64,000 nucleotides of DNA from Arthrobacter sp. StoSoilB19 (GTDB lineage Bacteria > Actinomycetota > Actinomycetes > Actinomycetales > Micrococcaceae). The first letter of the stretch is position 1, and the number at the start of each line of letters is the position of its first letter. Shown piece after piece: positions 57,473-64,000 of this stretch. Where the stretch lies: positions 4,278,001-4,342,000 of the forward strand of contig NZ_AP024650.1 of NCBI RefSeq assembly GCF_019977275.1, in the 5' to 3' direction. A model generated the notes under the pieces. It did not search any database. It saw nothing but the letters and a program-made list of their open reading frames with translations, and was not told where the DNA came from. A program made the translations under genes and the position numbers.

Positions 57473-58132
57473 GTGAGCGAACTGATCCTGATAGGTGCCA
57501 GCGGCCTGGCGCGTGAAGTCCTGGCCATGGTCCGCGGCAGCGGCCAGTATGACGTGGTTGGGCTGCTCGATGATGACAGGGAGATGGCCGGCGTCACCGT
57601 CGATGGTGCCCCCGTCCTTGGCAGCATTGATGATGCAGTCAACTACATGCACGCCTTCCTCCTGGTGTGCATTGCGTCCAGCAGGGAACGCGAAGCGGTG
57701 GTGTCGCATCTGGGCACTCTGGGGATCGGCGAGTCGAGGTACGCCAGTGCGGTGGATCCTTCCGTCCAGTACCCGGAAGGCTGCCGTGTGGGCCGCGGCA
57801 GCATCCTGCTGCGCAACGTAACCCTCACTGCCGCCGTGAGCCTGGGATCCCACGTGGTTGCCATGCCCTCAGTCACGTTCTCGTACGACGACGATGTCTC
57901 CGACTTTGCGACCTTCGCCGCGGGCGTCTCACTGGGCGGCGGCGCCAGGATAGGCAAGGGCGCCTACCTCGGATTGAATTCGAGCGTCCGGGAGAGGACA
58001 TCCGTGGGAGACTACGCGACCATCGGCATGGGCGCGGCCGTTCTCAGCAATGTTCCCGACGGCGAAACGTGGGTAGGGGTGCCTGCCCACCAAATTGACC
58101 ATGGTGGGTTCAACTACGGCTGGATCCGTTAG
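57473..58132 (+). CDS. NeuD/PglD-family sugar O-/N-acyltransferase
   Basis: This 219-aa protein has an N-terminal Rossmann-like PglD_N domain (LILIGASGLAREVLAMVRG, then VVGLLDDD) and a C-terminal left-handed beta-helix of hexapeptide repeats (about 105-205, VGRGSILLRNVTLTAAVSLG, IGKGAYLGLNSSV). Relatives acetylate sialic acids or UDP-sugars for glycans. GTG 57473 is chosen because the domain begins immediately; the ribosome site is poor. It lies just after the LAL gene and likely modifies the locus's sugar. Confidence 0.85.
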   Translation: MSELILIGASGLAREVLAMVRGSGQYDVVGLLDDDREMAGVTVDGAPVLGSIDDAVNYMHAFLLVCIASSREREAVVSHLGTLGIGESRYASAVDPSVQYPEGCRVGRGSILLRNVTLTAAVSLGSHVVAMPSVTFSYDDDVSDFATFAAGVSLGGGARIGKGAYLGLNSSVRERTSVGDYATIGMGAAVLSNVPDGETWVGVPAHQIDHGGFNYGWIR

Positions 58133-59451
58133 GGGTGTGCCCCCGCCGGCAAGGCCGCCGTCCGGAAGAACAGCTCCGTCACCGCGGCCAGGCGGTGTGG
58201 ATCCTCAATCCCGCACAGCTCCCGGGCCGAGTGCATGGACAGCAGGGGCACGCCCACGTCCACGGTCCGGATGCCCAGCCTGGTCGCGGTGAGCGGCCCG
58301 ATGGTGGAACCGCAGGGCACCACGTTGTTGGACACGAATTCCTGGTAGGGAACGCCTGCTTCGCCGCAGAGCCGCGCCCAGAATGCGGCGCCGAACGCGT
58401 CCGTGGCGTAGCGCTGGTTGGCATTGATCTTCAGCAGCGGCCCGCCGTTCAGCACGGGATGGTTGGCGGGGTCGTGCCGCTCGGGATAGTTGGGGTGCAC
58501 GGCGTGGCCGGCATCGGCAGAGAGGCAGAACGACGCCGACAAGGCCTGCCGCCGTTGGCTCACCGTCGCGCCCAGGCCGTCGGAGATGCGCACCAGCACG
58601 TCCTCGAGGATGGGCCCGCAGGCCCCTGAGCGGGAGTTGGAGCCGATTTCCTCGTGGTCGAAGGCGGCAAGGACCGCAATCGGGCCGCCGGCGGCTGCGG
58701 ACTCCGCATGGGCGGTCAGCGCTGCCAGTCCGGCATGCGTGGCGGAAAGGTTGTCCAGCCGCCCTGATGCGAAGAACTCCCCCTTGCCCCCGAAAACCGC
58801 AGGCGCCTGCGTGTCGGCAATGACGACGTCGTACCCGCCAATCTGCCCCGGATCGACGGATGCGCCGGCAACCGACGCCGCCAGCACGCCCAGCAGGTCG
58901 GAGTCTGAAGGACTTCCCAGCCCCCAGACGGGGTTCATGTGGCGCTGTTTGTCCAGGGTGAGGCCATCGTTCACGGCCCGGTCCAGGTGTATGGCCAGCT
59001 GCGGGAAGCGGAGCAGCGGCCCGGTGGCCGTGAGGTGCTCGGTGCCATCAAGCATCACCAGCCTGCCCGCCAGCCGCAGCTCCCGGTCCAGCCAGGAATT
59101 CAGCAGGGGGCCGCCGTAGATTTCCACCCCGGCCTGGAGCCAGCCGTGCGCACCCGTGGTGGGCTTGGGCTTGAGCTTGAACGACGGCGAATCGGTGTGC
59201 GCGCCCAGGATGTTGAAACCCGTGGCGGGTCCCGCGTCTTCGGGGACCACCCAGGCGATCAGGGCGCCGTCGCGGATGATGAAGAAGGAACCGGGCCCGG
59301 CCTCCCACGGCTGCAGCTCATCCAGGCGGGTGAACCCGGCTTCCTCCAGGCGCCGGCCCCCCTCATGCACAGCGTGGAAGCTCGACGGCGATGCGCTGAC
59401 ATAGGCGCCAAGGTCCTGGATGTGGTCTGCAGCAGAGGGAGGCAAAGGCAT
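58129..59451 (-). CDS. M18-family aminopeptidase
   Basis: This 440-aa zinc aminopeptidase, related to aspartyl aminopeptidase/ApeB, has metal and catalytic residues in GAHTDSPSFKLKP, ASGRLDNLSA, FDHEEIGSNSRSG, CLSADAGHAVHPNY and LSMHSARELCG. It is cytosolic and takes part in peptide turnover. ATG 59451 lies seven bases after TAGACT with no Shine-Dalgarno (leaderless candidate). It is convergent with the NeuD-like gene, with a 4-bp overlap of the ends. Confidence 0.93.
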   Translation of the reverse strand: MPLPPSAADHIQDLGAYVSASPSSFHAVHEGGRRLEEAGFTRLDELQPWEAGPGSFFIIRDGALIAWVVPEDAGPATGFNILGAHTDSPSFKLKPKPTTGAHGWLQAGVEIYGGPLLNSWLDRELRLAGRLVMLDGTEHLTATGPLLRFPQLAIHLDRAVNDGLTLDKQRHMNPVWGLGSPSDSDLLGVLAASVAGASVDPGQIGGYDVVIADTQAPAVFGGKGEFFASGRLDNLSATHAGLAALTAHAESAAAGGPIAVLAAFDHEEIGSNSRSGACGPILEDVLVRISDGLGATVSQRRQALSASFCLSADAGHAVHPNYPERHDPANHPVLNGGPLLKINANQRYATDAFGAAFWARLCGEAGVPYQEFVSNNVVPCGSTIGPLTATRLGIRTVDVGVPLLSMHSARELCGIEDPHRLAAVTELFFRTAALPAGAHP

Positions 59452-59473
59452 GGTCCCGAGTCTAGTGCCGCGC

Positions 59474-60880
59474 CTACTCGACAGGTGCCGGCGCAGCCTC
59501 GGTTGCCACGTCCGGCTGGCCCGCGGCGGCCACGCCCTTCCGCCGGTAGCGCAGCACGCCCACCGCCACCACAACGGCTGCCAGTGCAATCGAAAGCAGC
59601 AGGGACTCCCGGGTGGACTCCACGATCACCATGCCGATCAGCAGGGCCACGATGCTGATGATCGCTGCCCACGTGAGGTAGGGGAAAAGCCACATCTTCA
59701 GCTGCAGGTCCTTTGCTGCGGCTCCCATGCGCTTGCGGAGGACCAGCTGCGAGGCGGAGATGACCAGCCAGACGAACAATGCGATGGCTCCGGAGGTGTT
59801 GACCAGGAAGAGGAACACCGTGTCCGGGGCAATGTAGTTCAGGCCCACCGTGACGAAGCCGACCACGGTGGAGGCGAGGACCGCGGCAGCGGGTACGCCG
59901 CGGCGGGAGATGCGGGTCCATGCCCGCGGTGCGTCACCGCGGGTGGAGAGTGAGAACAGCATGCGGCTGGCGGTGTAGAGGCCGGAGTTCAGGCAGGACA
60001 GCACAGAGGTCAGCACCACCACGTCCATGATGGTTCCGGCGCCCGGGATGCCGAACAGTTCGATGACCGCTACGTAGGGGCTCTTGGCCACCGAGGCCGA
60101 GTTCCACGGAAGCAGGGTGACCACCACGGCGATGGAGCCGATGTAGAAGACCAGGATGCGCCATACGGTGGACTTCACGGCCTTCTTCACGGCATCCACG
60201 GGGTTTTCTGATTCGCCGGCGGCGATGGTGGCGATTTCGGCGCCGAAGAAGGAGAAGACCACCACGAGGATTCCGGCCAGGACAGCGCCCGGACCGTTGG
60301 GCATGAAGCCGCCGTTGTTGATCAGGTTGCTCAGGCCGGGGGCTGGGACACCGGGGATGAGCCCCAGGATGGCGGCGGCACCGAAGACCAGGAAGAGGAC
60401 GATCGCCGCCACCTTGATGGACGCGAACCAGAACTCGAACTCGCCGTAGGACTTCACCGAGCCGAGGTTGGTGAGCGTCAGCAGCACCATGAGGACAAGG
60501 GCCCAGACCCACTGGTCAATGCCCGGCACCCACCGGTGCATGATGGCCGCGCCTGCAGTGGCCTCGATGCCCAGGACGATGATCCAGAACCACGCGTAGA
60601 GCCAGCCGATGCTGAACCCTGCCCAACGGCCCAGTGCCTTGTCCGCATAGGTCGAGAATGAGCCCGTTTCCGGGTTTGCCGCGGCCATCTCCCCCAGCAT
60701 GCGCATGACCAGGATGACCACCAGGCCCGCGGCAGCATAGGCGACGAGGATACCCGGGCCGGCCTGCTGGATGGCGGCACCCGAGCCGACAAAGAGGCCT
60801 GCACCAATGACGCCGGCGATGGCGATCATGGACAGGTGCCTGGGTTTCAGGGACTTTGAGAGTTGCTGGTCAGCATGCAT
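59474..60880 (-). CDS. APC-family amino acid permease (GabP/AnsP-like)
   Basis: This 468-aa, 12-TM permease starts with the family consensus LKPRHLSMIAIAGVIGAGLFVGSGAAI and contains SFFGAEIATIAAGESENP and SRMLFSLSTRGDAPRAW, placing it in the amino acid transporter (AAT) branch. Transport of GABA, asparagine, proline or similar is expected. ATG 60880 has AGGACGG upstream; the earlier ATG at 60910 lacks a site. The 275 bp upstream hold the promoter at 60988-61015 and no gene. Confidence 0.9.
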   Translation of the reverse strand: MHADQQLSKSLKPRHLSMIAIAGVIGAGLFVGSGAAIQQAGPGILVAYAAAGLVVILVMRMLGEMAAANPETGSFSTYADKALGRWAGFSIGWLYAWFWIIVLGIEATAGAAIMHRWVPGIDQWVWALVLMVLLTLTNLGSVKSYGEFEFWFASIKVAAIVLFLVFGAAAILGLIPGVPAPGLSNLINNGGFMPNGPGAVLAGILVVVFSFFGAEIATIAAGESENPVDAVKKAVKSTVWRILVFYIGSIAVVVTLLPWNSASVAKSPYVAVIELFGIPGAGTIMDVVVLTSVLSCLNSGLYTASRMLFSLSTRGDAPRAWTRISRRGVPAAAVLASTVVGFVTVGLNYIAPDTVFLFLVNTSGAIALFVWLVISASQLVLRKRMGAAAKDLQLKMWLFPYLTWAAIISIVALLIGMVIVESTRESLLLSIALAAVVVAVGVLRYRRKGVAAAGQPDVATEAAPAPVE

Positions 60881-60987
60881 GGAAGCGCCGTCCTGTTGGG
60901 AAAATAGCATGGGTTGAGCGACGTGCCTTGGTGGACCACCGGGGGACCGTGTGATGCACCACATCGTCGTTTCACCCTAGGTCGGCC

Positions 60988-61015
60988 ATTATGCACCTTG
61001 CTTTGTGCACTCCAA
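60988..61015 (-). promoter_or_regulatory. Candidate promoter for the amino acid permease
   Basis: On the minus strand TTGGAG (61015-61010) and CATAAT (60993-60988) are separated by 16 bp. ATGCACC occurs twice around it and a GTGCA/TGCAC inverted pair overlaps the spacer, a possible operator. Confidence 0.45.
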
Positions 61016-61155
61016 CAGACCTGGCTGCTCCCAACAGGACGTGCCTCCAAGCAGGAACCACCACGGGCAAAGAAAGTTTCCCGCCATGCACTTTTGTAAT
61101 GTGCCGGAAACCACGCGCCGTCCCTCTCGCCGGGGGCGTCAGCAGTGGTTGGCCG

Positions 61156-62049
61156 CTAAATGTCCCGCCGCTTCAACAGGACTGCCGCGAGAAGGACGGG
61201 GATGATGACCCAGGCGCCAAGGACGAGTGCCGCCTGCCAGGCTTCCAGGGTGTCCGGAACATGCTGGGCCGCCGTCAGCGGATCAACGGTATTGCCTGGC
61301 AGGTACTTGCGGGCCTCCTTGAAGAAGTCCCCGGGAATGAGCTGGAAGGCGATGGGTGCCACGAAGAAGATGCCCACCAGGCTCATGATGCCGCCGGCGG
61401 AATTCCTGATGAGAGTGCCCAGGGCCATGCCGATGGCGGCGACGGCGGCCACATAGATGCTGTTGACCAGAAGGAGCTTCACCGACTGGGAACTGCCAAG
61501 GTCCAGCGCGAGGCCATAGTTGTCCAGGATGGGCACGGCCACCAGTCCTGCCACCCAGGTGGAGACGGCGGTAACCACGAATGACGTCACCATGACCACC
61601 ACGAGCTTTGCAGCGAATGCGGGAAGCCGCCTGGGCACGGCCGCGAAGGTGGACCGGGCCATCCCGGTGGTGAATTCCGAACTCATCAGGAGCACACCAA
61701 GGGACCCCAGGATCAGCTGGGCGAAGGCGATGCCGGAGGTGGGCACGCTGACGGCAAGATCGCCGCCCTGCGATGCCATCCGCGCCGCGGCCTGCGGATC
61801 CCTTGTGGCCGCGTCGGCGAACTGGCCCGTCCCCCACGCGGACAGCGCGCCGAACCCGACCATGACCACCGCCGTGGAAGCGAGCAGGATCAGCGTGGAA
61901 AGGAGGCTGCGGAACTTGATGACTTCCGAGTTGAGCACCCGGAAGAACGTGGGGCCGGGCAGGGCCCGTCCACCGGCACGGGGGCTGCGGCCCCCGGCGG
62001 AGGATGCGGGGTCAGGCGAAGACGTGGGTTCGGTGGTGGTTACGCTCAT
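61156..62049 (-). CDS. ABC-2-type transporter permease
   Basis: This 297-aa permease has six hydrophobic segments and a Ser/Thr/Pro-rich cytosolic N-terminus. The typical ABC-2 first helix is LLSTLILLASTAVVMVGFGA. Its ATG overlaps the stop of the ATPase gene by one base (TAATG), with GGAGGT in the end of that gene. Together they form a two-gene exporter of the bacitracin/lantibiotic-resistance kind. The substrate is unknown. Confidence 0.88.
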   Translation of the reverse strand: MSVTTTEPTSSPDPASSAGGRSPRAGGRALPGPTFFRVLNSEVIKFRSLLSTLILLASTAVVMVGFGALSAWGTGQFADAATRDPQAAARMASQGGDLAVSVPTSGIAFAQLILGSLGVLLMSSEFTTGMARSTFAAVPRRLPAFAAKLVVVMVTSFVVTAVSTWVAGLVAVPILDNYGLALDLGSSQSVKLLLVNSIYVAAVAAIGMALGTLIRNSAGGIMSLVGIFFVAPIAFQLIPGDFFKEARKYLPGNTVDPLTAAQHVPDTLEAWQAALVLGAWVIIPVLLAAVLLKRRDI

Positions 62050-62972
62050 TACTTGCTTACCTCCGCGGCGGGCAGGGAGTGGTATTCGACGTCGTCCTTG
62101 GTCAGTTCCATGTACGCCTCCTCGAGGCTGGCGACGAGCGGCGTCAGTTCGTAGACCATGACGTGGTTTTCCAGGGCGGCCGCCGCGATGGTCCTGGGCT
62201 CCAGGCCCGTTACTTCGAGCAGTTCCCGCTCCGGGACGTCGATGGACGCGCCCCGTCCGGCGAGCAGCTGGTAGAGACGGTCGGGTTCGTCGGTACGCAC
62301 CCGGACCCGTGCCTGCCCCTTGCCGGTGATGATGTCACGGATGGGTGCGTCGGCAATCACGCGGCCGCGCCCAATGACGATCAGGTGGTCGGCGGTCTGG
62401 GCCATCTCGCTCATCAGGTGGCTGGAAAGGAAAACCGTGCGTCCCTGCCCTGCGAGGTAGCGGACCAGGTTCCGCACCCAGACCACACCTTCCGGGTCCA
62501 GGCCGTTGACGGGTTCATCCAGGATGAGGGTCTGCGGGTCCCCCAGCAAGGCTGCCGCTATGCCCAGCCGCTGGCCCATCCCCAGGGAGAAGCCGCCGGC
62601 CTTCTTGCGTGCCACGGCCTCCAGCCCCGTCATTTCAATCACCTCGTGCACCCGGGATTTGGGGATGCTGTGCGTGGCCGCCATGGCCAGCAGGTGGTTG
62701 TAGGCACTGCGGCTGGTGTGGACCGCCTTGGCATCGAGAAGGGCACCCACTTCGCGCAGGGGTGCCTTGTGCCGGACGTACGGCAGACCGTTCACGGTGA
62801 CCGAGCCCGACGTCGGCCGGTCCAGTCCCATGATCATCCGCATGGTGGTGGATTTTCCTGCCCCGTTGGGGCCCAGGAAGCCGGTCACTTGCCCTGCCCT
62901 GACGGTAAAGCTGACGCCGGCCACGGCGGTTTTGGCGCCGTAGACCTTGGTCAGCCCGTTTGCCTCGATCAT
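62049..62972 (-). CDS. ABC transporter ATP-binding protein
   Basis: This 307-aa ATPase has Walker A GFLGPNGAGKSTTMRMIMGL, signature GFSLGMGQRLGIAAALLG and Walker B LILDEPVNGLDPEG, with the H-loop in VFLSSHLMSE. A C-terminal about 80-residue regulatory extension follows, as in BcrA-type exporters. It pairs with the permease encoded directly downstream. No adjacent two-component system or regulator is seen. Confidence 0.93.
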   Translation of the reverse strand: MIEANGLTKVYGAKTAVAGVSFTVRAGQVTGFLGPNGAGKSTTMRMIMGLDRPTSGSVTVNGLPYVRHKAPLREVGALLDAKAVHTSRSAYNHLLAMAATHSIPKSRVHEVIEMTGLEAVARKKAGGFSLGMGQRLGIAAALLGDPQTLILDEPVNGLDPEGVVWVRNLVRYLAGQGRTVFLSSHLMSEMAQTADHLIVIGRGRVIADAPIRDIITGKGQARVRVRTDEPDRLYQLLAGRGASIDVPERELLEVTGLEPRTIAAAALENHVMVYELTPLVASLEEAYMELTKDDVEYHSLPAAEVSK

Positions 62973-63120
62973 GAAGAATCCTTTGCACGGCAGCGCACGG
63001 CTGCAGACGACTTTCGGTGGGTGTTCATGCCTTACGCTACCGATGCCCGGGCAGCTTTATCCCGGAATCAGGGTTGATTCAGGGGAGAATCAGGGTAGTT
63101 ACTTCCCCCACGTCCACTGG

Positions 63121-64000
63121 TCAGCGGCGCGGGGAGTAATACGTCAGTGCCTTCGGCTGGATCCGGTACGCGACGCTGCGCACGCCGGCCAGCGCTTCGC
63201 CATCCACCGCCAGCGCCATGGGTGCGCCTCCGGCGTCGATCCTTACCTCGGTGGCCTCCCGCAGGTGGGTGATGCGGGAGCTTGCCACTGTTCCCGTCAG
63301 CACGGACCACAGCAGCCGCAGCCGGGCAAAGGATTCGTCAGCCGTGATCATCCGGACGTCCAGCACGCCGTCATCCATCACCGGCCGGAACAAGGGCGCA
63401 TGGTCCCGGGGGTAATAACGCCCCCTGCCCAGATAGGCAATCCACACCTTGCGCACAACGCCGTCCACGGACAGGGTGGTTGGGGTGCCCGCCGCAAAGG
63501 TCCTGAACATGGCCACCACCCCTGCCAGCGGCTTCCCGAGCGCCGGCTGCAGGTGTTCCCGGCGGCGGACAAAGTTCGGATAAAGGCCGACGCTGGAGGT
63601 GTTCAGCATGACCATTTCGGAGACCTCCGGGCTTCCCGCCAGGCCCCGTTCCGCCGTCACCACCCCGATGTCCGCCAGGGCCGCTTCACCTTTGCTGGCC
63701 GCATCCACTGCATCCTTCAGGCTCCCCGTGCCCGCGTCGCGCGCAAAGTGGTTCAGGGTGCCGCCGGGCAGGACCAGCAGGGGAATCGAACGTGCGACGG
63801 CGGCGGCGGCAGCTGCGCCGACCGTTCCGTCACCGCCCCACACGCCCAGGGCGCGGGTGCCAGGGAAGTCGGCGGTGGCGGCGATCCGTTGCACCAGGTC
63901 CTCGTCCGGCTGCACGGTGTTTATATGCGCTTTGGGAAATACTTCCTTGAGTGCTGACGCCGTCTCCTCCTTGAAGGATCCGCCCAAGGTGTTGACCACA
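63121..64000 (-). CDS. Diacylglycerol kinase-like lipid kinase, partial (N-terminus beyond right edge)
   Basis: This C-terminal 293-codon part belongs to a DAGK/sphingosine-kinase-fold protein, with the catalytic GVWGGDGTVGAAAAAAV and VLPGGTLNHFARD. The later VDGEALAGVRSVAYRIQPKAL is typical of YegS/BmrU-like kinases. The open frame runs through position 64000, and MVNTLGG at 63999 is probably internal. Members phosphorylate diacylglycerol or related lipids. Confidence 0.88.
   Translation of the reverse strand, partial: VVNTLGGSFKEETASALKEVFPKAHINTVQPDEDLVQRIAATADFPGTRALGVWGGDGTVGAAAAAAVARSIPLLVLPGGTLNHFARDAGTGSLKDAVDAASKGEAALADIGVVTAERGLAGSPEVSEMVMLNTSSVGLYPNFVRRREHLQPALGKPLAGVVAMFRTFAAGTPTTLSVDGVVRKVWIAYLGRGRYYPRDHAPLFRPVMDDGVLDVRMITADESFARLRLLWSVLTGTVASSRITHLREATEVRIDAGGAPMALAVDGEALAGVRSVAYRIQPKALTYYSPRR

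Overview
The window is one contiguous piece of a high-GC actinobacterial chromosome. The best fit is an Arthrobacter/Pseudarthrobacter-type member of the Micrococcaceae. This rests on base composition, the rpsF-ssb-rpsR-rplI plus dnaB neighbourhood, frequent GTG/TTG starts, and protein families such as LigC, CGNR, CsoR and class F sortase. No tRNA, rRNA, CRISPR array, prophage or intact insertion sequence was recognised.

Layout. (1) Positions 1-1114: 5' part of a NAD(P) transhydrogenase alpha subunit, cut by the left edge. (2) 1.3-17.6 kb: a catabolic region for shikimate/dehydroshikimate and protocatechuate. One long minus-strand operon (15012 to 4639) encodes a shikimate dehydrogenase, a QuiC-type 3-dehydroshikimate dehydratase, and pcaH-G-B-D-C-F-I-J with an IclR regulator at its end. 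It covers the steps from shikimate to protocatechuate, then through the beta-ketoadipate pathway to succinyl-CoA and acetyl-CoA. It is flanked by two MHS-family transporters, a second AroE-like protein and two more IclR regulators. Two promoters carry paired 15-bp boxes resembling PcaR/PobR operators at the same 19-bp spacing. (3) 17.7-25.4 kb: LigC-type DNA ligase, AEC transporter, alanine-type aminotransferase, an overlapping pair of a BNR-propeller protein and a MoaD/ThiS-like protein, and a secreted Gly/Asn-repeat protein followed by a class F sortase. (4) 25.5-36 kb: universal stress protein, the csoR-copZ-copA copper operon with two operators, and an assortment including DUF2277, WXG100, EamA, CGNR, MATE, DoxX and a double-hotdog thioesterase.

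(5) 36-44.1 kb: replication and translation genes (dnaB; rpsF-ssb-rpsR-rplI). The 640-bp region upstream of dnaB carries a dense cluster of DnaA-box-like sequences. Between these blocks lie a membrane-anchored protein with L7/L12-like repeats, a secreted propeller-like protein, an FMN reductase and a PhzF protein. (6) 44.3-58.1 kb: a cell-surface glycan locus. It has a GH16 lipoprotein, a tightly coupled seven-gene plus-strand operon (HPr-kinase-like ATPase, glycosyltransferase, flippase, large membrane protein, two small membrane proteins, metallophosphoesterase), two minus-strand glycosyltransferases, a 907-aa LAL/LuxR regulator and a NeuD-like acyltransferase. The two opposing transcription units share a promoter element with identical spacing to a -10-like hexamer, which suggests one regulator drives both. 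(7) 58.1-64 kb: M18 aminopeptidase, APC amino-acid permease, an ABC exporter and a truncated diacylglycerol-kinase-like gene.

The most promising material for follow-up is the co-regulated glycan locus, the class F sortase with its repeat-protein substrate, the DnaA-box cluster, and the BNR/MoaD pair. All function assignments come from reading motifs and context. No database search was run.
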